Positions 53,800 through 62,802 of a stretch of 64,000 nucleotides of DNA are shown piece after piece. The notes under the pieces are model-generated. The model searched no databases. It saw only the letters and a program-made list of their open reading frames with translations, and was not told where the DNA came from. Source of the stretch: Leptolyngbya sp. FACHB-60 (GTDB taxonomy: Bacteria > Cyanobacteriota > Cyanobacteriia > Phormidesmidales > Phormidesmidaceae); the NCBI RefSeq assembly GCF_014695775.1, contig NZ_JACJOX010000011.1, forward strand, positions 1 to 64,000. Reading direction: 5' to 3'. Each line of letters opens with the position of its first letter. Within the stretch, counting starts at the first letter, position 1. Position numbers and translations under genes: made by a program.

Positions 53800-54216
53800 A
53801 TGGCTGGCGATCGCGAACTGGTCTTGGCCGCAAACCAGGCTTTCTACCGCTCCTTTGAGAAGAAGGATATAGAAGCCATGGAGGCGGTCTGGTCAAAAGG
53901 TATGGGCTGCCTCTGCATTCACCCTGGCCGCGATGCCCTCAAGGGCTGGGTCGAGATCCGCGAGGCCTGGGCGCGCATCTTTGAGAACACCAGCTACCTC
54001 GAAATCGACACCGACATTCTCACCGTTGAGGTCAGCGGCGACCTGGCCTACGTGGTGCTGATTGAGAACGTGCTGCAAATTAGCGGCAGCGAAACCGGCA
54101 CCGATCGCTTTGGGAACCGCCGCCTAGAAGCGCGATCGATGGCCACTAACGGCTTTGAACGCATGGCCGGACAGTGGTATATGATTCACCACCACGGCAG
54201 CCCAGTGGTCGATTGA
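53800..54216 (+). CDS. NTF2-like (SnoaL-type) small protein
   Basis: A 138-residue single-domain protein of the nuclear-transport-factor-2-like superfamily: ANQAFYRSFEKKDIEAMEAV (helix 1), WVEIREAWARIFENT, and a C-terminal strand GQWYMIHHHGSPV. Family members bind or modify small ligands; no specific activity is evident. I chose ATG 53800 with GAGGA 5 bases before. The frame is open further upstream to 53710, but that overlaps the divergent ATPase start and looks non-coding. Confidence 0.85.
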   Translation: MAGDRELVLAANQAFYRSFEKKDIEAMEAVWSKGMGCLCIHPGRDALKGWVEIREAWARIFENTSYLEIDTDILTVEVSGDLAYVVLIENVLQISGSETGTDRFGNRRLEARSMATNGFERMAGQWYMIHHHGSPVVD

Positions 54217-54387
54217 GGGTGATCTCCCCAGCGATGTCCAACAAAACCGCCTCTCATTGGCATTAGAACCAGTTACAAATCAACCTTAAGATAGATGATT
54301 TCAGGTTAATTTTTGGCGCAATTTCAACCCCACTTAACGTGAAACCGATATCCTACTAAGTAAAATCTTTGGGGATTGCGGAGAACA

Positions 54388-55095
54388 ATGAGTAGTTTTA
54401 GTTCTGATTTGACCGGTCGAGACTACGAGGTCAGAATCGGTGATTACTTTAGCCGAGGGTGGGAGATCTTTAAAGCCAAAGCACTGCTGTTTGTTTTGTT
54501 TACGCTGCTGCTGCTACTGATCCAAGTTGTGATCTCTATTCTGCCCCCTCCTATCGGCACCAGAGCCGAGGGCAGTTCTGAGATCACTATTTTGTTCTCT
54601 CCTATCGGCGACAACGGCGGCATTCTCAGCCTCGCCTTCAACATAATTTCCCCGGCGCTCACCGCAGGCTATTACTTTGTGGCCTTCCAGATTGCGCGCA
54701 ATCGTGATGCGGTATTTAACGACTTCTTTCGAGGGTTTAACAAGTTTTTGCCGATCTTTCTGGTCACGCTCGTCTCGACTGTTTTGATCGTTATTGGGTC
54801 TGTGCTGCTGATTCTACCGGGCGTTTATCTGGCCGTGGCTTATCTATTTGCCCAACCGCTGGTGATCGACAAAAATGCTGACTTCTGGCAAGCCATGGAA
54901 ACTAGCCGCAAGCTGATCACCAAAAAGTGGTTTTCATTCTTTGGGCTGCTGCTGCTGATTTTCTTGCTCAACATTGGCGGTGTCATTCTGCTGGGCTTTG
55001 GCTTGCTTGTCACCATTCCGCTGTCGATTTGCATCATCGCAGCCGCCTACGAAGACATTGTGGGCCTCAATTCAGTGTCCGACGTCGCCGTTTGA
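54388..55095 (+). CDS. Multi-helix membrane protein of unknown function
   Basis: A 235-residue protein with about five membrane helices (ALLFVLFTLLLLLIQVVISI, a helix around ISPALTAGYYFVAF, FLVTLVSTVLIVIGSVLLI, a loop with YLFAQPLVIDKN, and FFGLLLLIFLLNIGGVILLG). The layout resembles DUF975 / glycerophosphodiester-phosphodiesterase membrane domains, but I am not certain. ATG 54388 follows GGAG. The next membrane protein gene starts about 170 bases downstream on the same strand. Confidence 0.75.
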   Translation: MSSFSSDLTGRDYEVRIGDYFSRGWEIFKAKALLFVLFTLLLLLIQVVISILPPPIGTRAEGSSEITILFSPIGDNGGILSLAFNIISPALTAGYYFVAFQIARNRDAVFNDFFRGFNKFLPIFLVTLVSTVLIVIGSVLLILPGVYLAVAYLFAQPLVIDKNADFWQAMETSRKLITKKWFSFFGLLLLIFLLNIGGVILLGFGLLVTIPLSICIIAAAYEDIVGLNSVSDVAV

Positions 55096-55262
55096 GCGAT
55101 CGCCTATCTAGAGTTTTGAGGGCTTCAGCCTTGGCTGAGGCCCTTATTTTTCTGGCCTCTAGCTTTTTCAAGGGGCGCGATCGCCAGGGTTTATCTTGGG
55201 CAAACTGCCTCCGCGCGGTGGCTGGAGAGTATCATCAGCTTTGGGAGTTTTCGGGCGGTGTT

Positions 55263-57047
55263 ATGCGGTTATTCAAAACATGGCAGCTGCCACCCACAGC
55301 CTGCTGGATGCTGCTGTGGTTTGGGTTCGCCCTGGCGATTCGTTTCTTAGGATTGGTGAGCAAGCCCCTCTGGATGGACGAAGCGGCCACGATGATCTTC
55401 GCCCTGGGCAACAGCAGCTATTCGGCTCCCCTCGATCAGGTGGTTTCGTTAGACCAGCTGCTAACGCCCCTTCAGCCCCGGCCAGAAGCGAGCGTAGGCT
55501 CAGCCATTCACTACCTCATGCAGGAAGATAACCATCCACCGGCCTACTTTGCGATCGCCCACCTGTGGATGAACCTTTTTCCCGACGCGCAGGGGGTTGC
55601 CTTGCCCTGGGCCGCGCGTGCCCTGCCCGCTTTGTTTGGTGCCTTGAGCGCGCCAGCAGTGTATCTGGCCGGGTGGTTGGGGTTTCGCTCAGTGCTGGCG
55701 GGGCAAATCGGTGCTGCCTTTATGGCCGTGTCGCCCTTTGGAGTGGCTATGTCTCAAGAGGCGCGGCACTACAGCATGGCCACCCTGATGGTGTCATTGG
55801 GGCTAGTCTGCTTTGCCGTAGGGGGCTGGAGCCTGCGTCGCCCCCGCCCCGGAGCAGCCGCGCCCCGACCAATTTCCCTACCTTTGGCGCTGCTGTGGGT
55901 GGGCATCAACGCCTTGGCCTTTGCCACCCACTACTTTACGGTGCTGGCGCTGCTGGCCCAGGCCCTGGTGTTGGTGGCCCTGGCCCTTTACCAGGGGCGG
56001 GCCCAGCCTAGACTCCTCTGGCAGCGCCCCTGGCGACGGCTTTACGGGGTCATGCTGGGAACGCTAGCCGCTTGCCTGGTGTGGCTGCCAGTGCTGCTCA
56101 ATTTCTATGGCAGCAGCCAGTCCTCCAACTTGGCCATTGACCTCAGCCAGCCGAGGGTGTGGCTCGACCCGATCGCCCAGACCCTCGTCGGGCTGATCTT
56201 TATGGTGATTACGCCCATCACCAATGCTCAGGGCGTTGTGGGCATTACCGCCGTAGTGCTGTCGGTGCTGGTGCTGCTGCCCGTGCTGCTGGGGATGGTG
56301 GCGCGGCTGCTGAAAGCCAGACACCTGGTGAGCCAGTCTGACAATGGCCGGTTTGGCCTGTTTTTGATGGGCGGGTTTGTGCTGGCGGCGATCGCCCTCT
56401 TTCTTGCGGTCACCTATGGCTTAGGGATGGATATCACCCGAGGGCATCGGTATAACTTTGTGTTCCATCCCGGTGTGATGGTGTTGGTAGGGGGGCTATT
56501 GGCCGTCTACTGGCCAGAGACCACCGCACAGCCGCGATCGCTCCGCATTCCCTTCACCCAGCAAAAAATCTCTGGGCGACGCACTGTTCAAGTGTTTTGG
56601 ATGGCTGGCGTGGTCAGCGCCCTATTTGTTGTGAGCAATCTGGCCTTTGCCAAATACTTTGCACCAGCCGAACTTGTACGCACCATTCAGACAGAATCCA
56701 CCTATCCAGCACTGATAGGCTTTCCTGCTCAGATCGAAGCAGAAAAGCCTACGGTAATTGGTCATGAACTGTTGAGCATCGGTTGGGAAATTCACCGCCA
56801 TTTCAACCCCAGCAACCCAAACAGCGGGTGGGCTGTGCCGCCCCAATTTTTTCTTTGGACCTTGCCCAATAATCCAACCGCGCCCCCCGAAGAAAAGCTG
56901 GCCGAGATTCTCTCAACCATGCCCCGCCCCTTCGACCTCTGGTTTATTCACATTGGCTCAGATTTGAGCGCCAACGGATGTCAGCAGCTGAGCCAAACGG
57001 GCAGCGGCGGCCATCCCTACAGCCACTACGAATGCACACCTTTATAG
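55263..57047 (+). CDS. GT39-like membrane glycosyltransferase
   Basis: A 594-residue membrane protein with about eleven helices. The first loop has PLWMDEAATMIFALG, the acidic motif placed as in the ArnT/PMT (GT39/GT83) superfamily, followed by EDNHPPAYFAIAHLWM. The C-terminus is a soluble domain of about 150 residues. Such enzymes move sugars from lipid-linked donors to lipids or proteins on the outer face of the membrane. I chose ATG 55263 because translation upstream of it is out of character. Confidence 0.82.
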   Translation: MRLFKTWQLPPTACWMLLWFGFALAIRFLGLVSKPLWMDEAATMIFALGNSSYSAPLDQVVSLDQLLTPLQPRPEASVGSAIHYLMQEDNHPPAYFAIAHLWMNLFPDAQGVALPWAARALPALFGALSAPAVYLAGWLGFRSVLAGQIGAAFMAVSPFGVAMSQEARHYSMATLMVSLGLVCFAVGGWSLRRPRPGAAAPRPISLPLALLWVGINALAFATHYFTVLALLAQALVLVALALYQGRAQPRLLWQRPWRRLYGVMLGTLAACLVWLPVLLNFYGSSQSSNLAIDLSQPRVWLDPIAQTLVGLIFMVITPITNAQGVVGITAVVLSVLVLLPVLLGMVARLLKARHLVSQSDNGRFGLFLMGGFVLAAIALFLAVTYGLGMDITRGHRYNFVFHPGVMVLVGGLLAVYWPETTAQPRSLRIPFTQQKISGRRTVQVFWMAGVVSALFVVSNLAFAKYFAPAELVRTIQTESTYPALIGFPAQIEAEKPTVIGHELLSIGWEIHRHFNPSNPNSGWAVPPQFFLWTLPNNPTAPPEEKLAEILSTMPRPFDLWFIHIGSDLSANGCQQLSQTGSGGHPYSHYECTPL

Positions 57048-57452
57048 GCGACTTGAGGCGACAAAAGCCTGCATTTCCTCAGCCTTGGGAACTTGCAGGG
57101 ATGAAAACCCGTCTTCGTGGGACGAATTAGATGACCCTTAGAACGCCCTTAAACAATGTAAATCTATGGGGAAGATGGTGTTGCCAACTCCCACGCAGCA
57201 CTCGGTTAACGCTTTAATCCAAAAGCTTTTAAGCCTGATGTCAGACCCGTAGGTACTGAAGGATTCTTTGCGCAAGAACTTACAAAGCCTTCTTGTAAGC
57301 TATATACACTCATACTTTATAAATCTATGTCTTTAGGCATATGTTACGAATGTGTCTGAGTCGTCGCATTTTTTAACGCTTATCCTTAGATGGGAAAAGG
57401 CTTCTTGGCCATGGTTCGATTACGTAACGCGTGGGTGTTGGGTTAAACCACC
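57048..57452. other. 405-base intergenic region
   Basis: No gene seen. The sequence becomes AT-rich from 57290 (tatatacactcatac) and probably contains the promoter of the SpoIID-like gene. Confidence 0.5.
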
Positions 57453-58709
57453 ATGAGAGATCTTTGGAAGGCTCAGGGACCAAAGCTGCGGCCGGTACGA
57501 CTCAAGTCTGCTCGGGTCAAACCGCTGCGTTCCAAGCCACTGTCATGGTCTTGGGCATTGGGTAATAAGAGCCGCCGAATTAAAGTTTTTGGTGGGTTAG
57601 TTTTTGCCAGCCTGCTGCTGGTGCAGGTGTCGGCGGCTCCCTTTGGAGGCCGGGATACTAAGGCCGGTAACCTGAGCCCGGTTCTGTGGGAAACCACGGG
57701 CATGGTGCGGCAGTCCATTGTCGATCTTTATCGGGCGCGGCGATTGCTGGTGCAGGCCACGCTTCCTACCGACGGCGAGGCGGTCAGTACTGCGGCCAAG
57801 GCTCCGACGGCGGCCCCCGCAGCCGCAGCCGCCGCAGCCCCGGCCCCCGCTAGCCCAGCTGCTAAGGCCCCCGCTGCGTCCGCTAACCAAGCCACTAACT
57901 CTGGCGCAACGCGATCGCTGCCCCAGCCCTCGGCACCGCCTGCTCCTAACAGCGCTGGGACCAGTTTTGACCCTGGCAAAACCATTGACACCAACTTAGA
58001 AATGCGGGTGGCAGTGGCTAAAAACGCCTCCAGCCTAGAGGTGGCCACCTCCGTAGACGGCTACCTAATGGATCTCAACGGTCAAAACCACTGCAACCTG
58101 CCCGCCCAGAGCAGCCTAGTTCTCAAACCACAGGGGTCTGGCATGGCGGTCGGTAGCTGTGCTCTCAGCAACACCGCCTGGCTAGAGCCTGGCGAAGGCG
58201 GCTATGTCTTTGTGGGCGACAGCTGGTACAAAGGCCGCGTGCTAATGATCACCGATGGCTCTGGTCTAATGGCCGTCAACTTTGTGCTGATGCACGATTA
58301 CCTCAGCAGCGTTGTCGGCAGCGAAATGTATGTGGACTGGCCAGACGAAGCGCTCAAGGCCCAGGCAGTAGCCGCTCGCTCCTACGCGCTAGTGCACCAT
58401 GTGCGCCACGCCCAACGCGCCTACGACCTCGACAATACCCAGCGTTACCAGGCTTACAAAGGCATTGCCAAAGAGACCAATACGACCCAGGCGGCGGTAG
58501 CTAACACTACAGGCGAGTTCATTAGCTACAACGGTGGCATTGTCGAATCGCTCTATGCGGCATCGGATGCGATCGTGCAGGCTGCTCACGGCGGCAACGG
58601 CATGAGCCAAACCGGCGCTATGGAACTGGCCTCTAAGGGCTACAACTACACCCAAATTTTGGGCAACTACTATCCCGGCACCAGCCTCTCCCGCCTCGTT
58701 GTGGAGTAG
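57453..58709 (+). CDS. SpoIID/LytB domain protein
   Basis: A 418-residue exported protein. It has a basic N-terminus (about 48 residues with many Lys/Arg), a membrane or signal segment (FGGLVFASLLLVQVSAAP), an Ala/Pro-rich linker (about 108-170), then the SpoIID domain: YLSSVVGSEM, ALKAQAVAARSYAL, HGGNGMSQTGAMELA and the final ILGNYYPGT. SpoIID cleaves or remodels denuded peptidoglycan glycan strands. The segment between the AAVANTTGE strand and HGGNGMSQTG is much shorter than in Bacillus SpoIID, as in other cyanobacterial homologs. A strong terminator follows. Confidence 0.9.
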   Translation: MRDLWKAQGPKLRPVRLKSARVKPLRSKPLSWSWALGNKSRRIKVFGGLVFASLLLVQVSAAPFGGRDTKAGNLSPVLWETTGMVRQSIVDLYRARRLLVQATLPTDGEAVSTAAKAPTAAPAAAAAAAPAPASPAAKAPAASANQATNSGATRSLPQPSAPPAPNSAGTSFDPGKTIDTNLEMRVAVAKNASSLEVATSVDGYLMDLNGQNHCNLPAQSSLVLKPQGSGMAVGSCALSNTAWLEPGEGGYVFVGDSWYKGRVLMITDGSGLMAVNFVLMHDYLSSVVGSEMYVDWPDEALKAQAVAARSYALVHHVRHAQRAYDLDNTQRYQAYKGIAKETNTTQAAVANTTGEFISYNGGIVESLYAASDAIVQAAHGGNGMSQTGAMELASKGYNYTQILGNYYPGTSLSRLVVE

Positions 58710-58798
58710 GAATATCGACCACCAACCGAAGTAGCAGCGGGTTAGACTCTGCCCTTCGCCAGTAGTTAGCTGACGCCAAAATTTATGCTGATGCCTTA

Positions 58799-58827
58799 AA
58801 GCTCATCCTCGTAGGGTGAGCTTTTTT
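58799..58827 (+). terminator. Rho-independent terminator
   Basis: AAGCTCATCC-TCGTA-GGGTGAGCTT (58799-58823) with one G-T pair, followed by a T run. It ends the SpoIID-like gene. Confidence 0.9.
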
Positions 58828-58908
58828 GTTACATAACGTACTACATGTGTCACACCTTGCTCTCTACCTTCACTGATAAGCGAGGGGAGAAAAGGAGGCA
58901 CATTTGCC

Positions 58909-59133
58909 ATGACTGACTTGAATACACCAGCCAGAGCCATGCTTGAGGGTAAATTTTACCCCGGCGTTGGGATGATTCACTCTGTGGAACAGCCAGGTTT
59001 GAAGTGGGTCGTGCGCGTCAACGGTGTGTATTGGACGGCTCGCGCTGCTCTGACGAGCTACAGCTTTCAGGCTGGCGATGCCATTCGCCCGATCGCTCGC
59101 CAGGGCAATACCCTGCTCATCGAACCCGCCTAA
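58909..59133 (+). CDS. NfeD-like OB-fold small protein
   Basis: A 74-residue protein resembling the C-terminal OB-fold domain of NfeD proteins: GMIHSVEQPGLKWVVRVNGV, the Trp-containing strand YWTARAAL, and the closing GNTLLIEP. Full NfeD proteins have membrane helices and partner membrane proteases or stomatins; here only the soluble domain exists. AGGAGG lies 10 bases upstream. It is a single gene converging with the exosortase partner gene (59130), which overlaps its stop codon. Confidence 0.65.
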   Translation: MTDLNTPARAMLEGKFYPGVGMIHSVEQPGLKWVVRVNGVYWTARAALTSYSFQAGDAIRPIARQGNTLLIEPA

Positions 59134-59867
59134 GTGTTGAAGACAGCGGCGGTCAGCTGTTGCTGAATTAACCCTGTTAAGTTTTCAGCCAGGGATTGAT
59201 AGGCATCCATCGTGCCCAAGGGTTCCATGGGCAGCAGCAGACTCACCGCCACCCAGGGGGTGAGTCTGCGCTGAGTGAGCTGAGACCACTGGTTGGCCCA
59301 AAACCAGTGGCTGGGTGACGGATGACCGCCGCTGGGCATGGCATACCACTGCACGATCGCAAAGCTCTGGCGATCGCCCCAGGCCCGAAAGAACCTGGCC
59401 TCCACCGACCCAGCCTGGGGAGAGGTAACCTTGAGTCTGCGCCGCGACTCAATGCGCCACTTTTGCGCCCCGGCTAGGTCAATCCACTCTAGCTGAGGCT
59501 GGTTGCTGTGCCAGGGCTGGGGGTGCAGCAACACCGCAAACTGCTGCACCGGGGCTGATTGAGTCTCAGAAGAGTCTGCCCGATACTCTGCCAAGGTCCA
59601 GGTTTGGCGGTTGATGGGGACGGGTTCAACGGTGGTTTGCTGCCAGCCGGGCAGGGCCAGTCCCTCTGTTTGCAGGGCGCGCAGCTGATCGAGTTGGGAG
59701 ACCTGGGGGCTGTTGGCCCAGGGCCACTGCCCGCTCAGGTAGGCGGGCAAAGTCGCCATCCCCGCCAGAGCGGTAAGCACAACCACCAAAACTAAGTTGA
59801 CCCAGCGGCTGGGGAGCAGGTTAGCAGACGAAGGCTGAGGGGTCATAGGAGCGATCGCATTCCACAA
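59130..59867 (-). CDS. Cyanoexosortase B system-associated protein
   Basis: A 245-residue protein with one N-terminal membrane helix (LVLVVVLTALAGMATLP) and a soluble domain of about 180 residues (VPINRQTWTLAEYRA, WFWANQWSQLTQRRLTPW). It is the EpsI-like partner that accompanies the exosortase in this system. It starts 9 bases after the exosortase stop, so they are one operon. Partner proteins of this kind are needed for exopolysaccharide or protein sorting; the exact role is unknown. Confidence 0.82.
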   Translation of the reverse strand: MWNAIAPMTPQPSSANLLPSRWVNLVLVVVLTALAGMATLPAYLSGQWPWANSPQVSQLDQLRALQTEGLALPGWQQTTVEPVPINRQTWTLAEYRADSSETQSAPVQQFAVLLHPQPWHSNQPQLEWIDLAGAQKWRIESRRRLKVTSPQAGSVEARFFRAWGDRQSFAIVQWYAMPSGGHPSPSHWFWANQWSQLTQRRLTPWVAVSLLLPMEPLGTMDAYQSLAENLTGLIQQQLTAAVFNT

Positions 59868-59876
59868 ATAACAGAC

Positions 59877-60761
59877 CTACACCGACGATGACGGCGACTG
59901 CACCGCCAGATTGAGGCGATCGGGCACCCGCTCTTGAATCAGCCGCAGCAGCAGAATGATGGTGAGCAGCATTAGGGCCGAGTAAAGGTCGCCGCCCCAG
60001 CTCTCGTGTAGCCAATCAAAAGCGCCATCGCGTCCCGTGCCGTGGAAGTAGCTCAGAAACGTATTGCGGAGAATGTTGCCCACTACGCTAATGGCCACCG
60101 TGCCGCTAAAGAAGAGCACTGTTCTCAGCCGCGACCTGTGGACCCCAGTCCAGTAGGCCAACATCAGGGCGACGTAGAGGCTGGTAAACAGCATCTTGAG
60201 CCCAGCGCAGTGGGGGGCAACCTCCACCGTTTGATCATTCACGAACAAGTAAATATTCTCGACCGTCACTGGAATGCCAAGCTGCACCAGCAAGAACCCC
60301 GCCACCGACGCAATCAATCGCTGCAAGGGCAAAATGTAGGGCTCAATCAGGTAGGGCAGCTGAGTTGGCGTTGCCAGCGCCACCAAAATGAGAGAAATCG
60401 CCTGAAGCCGCAGCCCCGCGACGGATTTTAGACCCAGACACAGCCCCACTAGCATCACCGGCAGCGAGAGATTCATCCAGTCGGGCAAGCGGGTGAGGTA
60501 CATCAGCCCCGCTAGCCCTACCAGACCCAGACCTAGGGGATGGCAACGATTGGGCAGTTCGCCCCAGACCTGACGCTTACCCCAGGCAATGTAGGCAGCA
60601 AAGGGCAGCCCCAACAGCCCGTGGCTAAAGTACTCGTGCTGAATGCTGATGGACTTGTTCAGCCAGCCATCGACCCAGTGCAGCAGCAGCGGCCCGTAGA
60701 GGATCGCTAGGAGTGCGGCGATCGCCCAGGGGGGGGTGAGGTGGCGGCGGAGGGAGGGCAT
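59877..60761 (-). CDS. crtB: Cyanoexosortase B
   Basis: A 294-residue membrane transpeptidase-like enzyme with about eight helices. Exosortase catalytic residues are visible: Cys in VAPHCAGLKMLF, Arg in GNILRNTFLSYFHG, and His in FDWLHESWGGDLY. The N-terminal ISIQHEYFSHGLLGLPFAAY is characteristic of the cyanobacterial B group. It should cut and transfer PEP-CTERM-type proteins at the membrane. No PEP-CTERM protein is encoded in this window. Note that crtB also names phytoene synthase, which this is not. Its ATG follows a pyrimidine-rich leader and repeat copy 3. Confidence 0.88.
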   Translation of the reverse strand: MPSLRRHLTPPWAIAALLAILYGPLLLHWVDGWLNKSISIQHEYFSHGLLGLPFAAYIAWGKRQVWGELPNRCHPLGLGLVGLAGLMYLTRLPDWMNLSLPVMLVGLCLGLKSVAGLRLQAISLILVALATPTQLPYLIEPYILPLQRLIASVAGFLLVQLGIPVTVENIYLFVNDQTVEVAPHCAGLKMLFTSLYVALMLAYWTGVHRSRLRTVLFFSGTVAISVVGNILRNTFLSYFHGTGRDGAFDWLHESWGGDLYSALMLLTIILLLRLIQERVPDRLNLAVQSPSSSV

Positions 60762-60797
60762 GGGGAGCGGGGATGTGGGAAAGATGAGGGAGATGGG

Positions 60798-60873
60798 GAG
60801 TTTGAGTGTTTAGTTTTGAGTTCTGGACTCTAGCTTTAATTCAAAACTCAAAATTCAAAACTGAAAACTTTTC
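60798..60873 (-). repeat. AGTTTTGAGTT/AACTCAAAACT hairpin repeat, copy 3
   Basis: AGTTTGAGTGTTTAGTTTTG... faces AATTCAAAACTCAAAATTC. On the minus strand it precedes a C/T-rich leader (60762-60797) and the exosortase ATG at 60761, the same order as copies 1 and 2. Confidence 0.75.
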
Positions 60874-60874
60874 T

Positions 60875-62071
60875 TCACCCATTCACGGCTTGCAAAACAC
60901 CGACAGCTCTAGCGGCGGTGACTGCTTCAACCATAGCGTCTACGACGTAATCGACCTGCTCTAGAGTCATACCGGGGTACATCGGCAAGGAGAGAATCTC
61001 TTGGCTGAGGGCTTCGGCCTGGGGAAAGCTGCCGGGGCCATAGCCGAGGGCACTAAAGGCGGGTTGCAGATGGCAGGGGATGGGATAGTGGATGCCGGTT
61101 TGCACGCCAGCGGCGGCAAGCTGCGCCTGGAGGTTAGCACGATGGAGGGGGCAAGTAGCCGTAATGCGCACGACGTATAGGTGGTAGATATGGCCAGGGC
61201 CAGCGTCGTTGTGCATGGGGAGAATGCCGTGCTCAACTAGAGGGGCGAGACGGCGATCGTAGTGCTGGGCGATCGCATAGCGAGCCTGATTCCACCCCGG
61301 CAAATGGGGCAGTTTGACGTTGAGCACAGCGGCTTGCAGGGTGTCTAACCGGCTGTTGGTGCCCTGGGGTTCGGTGTGATAGTACTTGCTGGTGGCACCG
61401 TAATTGCGCAGCGATCGCGCCGTCTCCGCAATCAGCTTGTCTCCTGTGACAAACATGCCCCCATCGCCTAACGCACCAAGATTCTTGCTAGGGTAAAAGC
61501 TAAAGGCCGCCCCTAAACCGATGGTGCCGGCGGTGTAGCCCTCGTGCTGGGCCAGGTGGGCCTGGGCCGCATCTTCAAAAATTATCAGCCGGTGGCGGTT
61601 GGCCAAATTCAGCAGTCCGTGGGGCGAAACCATTTGGCCGTAGAGGTGTACAGGCACAATGGCGCGAGTGCGAGGGGTGATGGCGCGCTCGACAGCATCG
61701 AGATCCATGAGAGCGGTGGCGCGATCGCAGTCCACAAACACAGGCGTTGCCCCCGACCGCAGCACCCCCATCAGCGTCGCTACAAAGGTATTGGCGGGCA
61801 AAATCACCTCATCGCCGGGGGCAACGCCGCAGGCAATCAGACCCAGGGCGATCGCATCGGTGCCGCAACCTACCCCTACCCCAAACTGGGTGCCGCAGAC
61901 CAAGGCAAAGTTCGACTCAAAGTCGGCCAATGCCGGGCCCAGCACAAAGTCTCCCTGGGCGATGACGGCATTAATTACCCCCTGAATAGTTTCCTGCAAC
62001 GGCCCATGCTGCCAGGTCAAATCGACAAACGGAACCGCCAAAGGAGCTGCCAGTGGAGAAGGGATGGTCAT
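60875..62071 (-). CDS. DegT/DnrJ/EryC1/StrS family aminotransferase
   Basis: A 398-residue PLP enzyme that aminates keto-sugar nucleotides. VPFVDLTWQ N-terminus, VGVGCGTDAIALGLIA, DCDRATALMD, VHLYGQMV, DAAQAHLAQHEG, and the PLP lysine in SFYPSKNLGALGDGG. These are all standard. ATG 62071 has AGGTGA upstream; GTG 62077 is an alternative. It is followed, after about 110 bases and repeat copy 3, by the exosortase on the same strand, which suggests a shared role in exopolysaccharide or glycoprotein assembly. Confidence 0.92.
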   Translation of the reverse strand: MTIPSPLAAPLAVPFVDLTWQHGPLQETIQGVINAVIAQGDFVLGPALADFESNFALVCGTQFGVGVGCGTDAIALGLIACGVAPGDEVILPANTFVATLMGVLRSGATPVFVDCDRATALMDLDAVERAITPRTRAIVPVHLYGQMVSPHGLLNLANRHRLIIFEDAAQAHLAQHEGYTAGTIGLGAAFSFYPSKNLGALGDGGMFVTGDKLIAETARSLRNYGATSKYYHTEPQGTNSRLDTLQAAVLNVKLPHLPGWNQARYAIAQHYDRRLAPLVEHGILPMHNDAGPGHIYHLYVVRITATCPLHRANLQAQLAAAGVQTGIHYPIPCHLQPAFSALGYGPGSFPQAEALSQEILSLPMYPGMTLEQVDYVVDAMVEAVTAARAVGVLQAVNG

Positions 62072-62289
62072 ACTCACCTGCGTAGGTTTGGGTGAACAAC
62101 GGGCGATCGCCAGTTACGCTCAGCTTGCCCGCATACTGCAATGCCTTATCAACTTAAGCGAGGCACCGTTTATAGTTCAATGCTGCTGAAATCCGCCCAG
62201 GCGGTAAACTGGGTCAAACTTAGCGTCGACTCAATAGCAACCACCAGCACACGCGGGGCTAAATCACCCTATTCAGCTACCGTACCCCT

Positions 62290-62634
62290 ATGGATTTTGA
62301 AACCTCTCGCGAATTTGTCGTCCGCCAAACCCTCGGCACCAGAGAAGACCTGCCCGATACCTTTATCGCCTGCCTGCGCCAGGGCAAACCGCCCGTACCG
62401 GGGCAGGTCACCTCTCTGCTGCTCGCCCTCAAAGCCCTGTTTGAAGGCCTAAAGAACGAGCCCACCCTCGATCGCACCCTCACGCAAGCCCTCTTCATTC
62501 TCTCTTACGAAAGCCGCCAGCTCTACGCCCAGGGGCAGAAGGCTGGCGTTGTGTGGCCACCGCTGCTTGATGAAGACCTAGGGCGAATTGGCAAGGCGGC
62601 GCAGTCGATTGTGTTTGGCGAGTGGCAAGGGTGA
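62290..62634 (+). CDS. Conserved-type small protein of unknown function
   Basis: A 114-residue, mostly helical soluble protein. FETSREFVVRQTLGTRED, PVPGQVTSLLLALKALFEGL, ALFILSYESRQLYAQGQKA and WPPLLDEDLGRI look like the signature of a small cyanobacterial family, but I cannot name a function. It stands divergent from the aminotransferase gene and ends just before repeat copy 4. No ribosome binding site is evident at the ATG. Confidence 0.7.
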   Translation: MDFETSREFVVRQTLGTREDLPDTFIACLRQGKPPVPGQVTSLLLALKALFEGLKNEPTLDRTLTQALFILSYESRQLYAQGQKAGVVWPPLLDEDLGRIGKAAQSIVFGEWQG

Positions 62635-62639
62635 AAGAA

Positions 62640-62714
62640 AGTTTTGAGTTTTGAATGTTGAGTTTTTAATTAGGGCTGGGGCCTAGAACTCAAAACTAAG
62701 AACTCAAAACTTTT
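62640..62714 (+). repeat. AGTTTTGAGTT/AACTCAAAACT hairpin repeat, copy 4
   Basis: AGTTTTGAGTTTTGAATG faces AACTCAAAACTAAGAACTC. A short TTTTCCCTCTCTTG follows, then the K-box of the groES promoter. Here no long pyrimidine leader is present. Confidence 0.75.
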
Positions 62715-62746
62715 CCCTCTCTTGTAGGGCAAGCCTCCTAGGGTAG

Positions 62747-62762
62747 GTTCGGCAAACCACAC
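62747..62762 (+). promoter_or_regulatory. K-box upstream of groES
   Basis: GTTCGG-CAAA-CCACAC fits the K-box consensus GTTCGG-NNAN-CCNNAC, described for the groESL1 promoter of Synechocystis as a positive element for light and heat induction. It lies 12 bases before the putative -35 box. Confidence 0.65.
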
Positions 62763-62773
62763 CTCCCAGAGAA

Positions 62774-62802
62774 TTGCCGAGGTAACTTTTGGGCAGCTAA
62801 AT
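62774..62802 (+). promoter_or_regulatory. Putative sigma70-type promoter of groESL
   Basis: TTGCCG (62774-62779) and CTAAAT (62797-62802) are separated by 17 bases. The -10 box touches the first base of the CIRCE operator, so a bound HrcA would block transcription start. Confidence 0.6.

Noticed and set aside
54927-55262. Upstream extension of the GT39-like protein
   Set aside because: It overlaps the end of the preceding membrane protein gene in another frame, and the family starts near ATG 55263.
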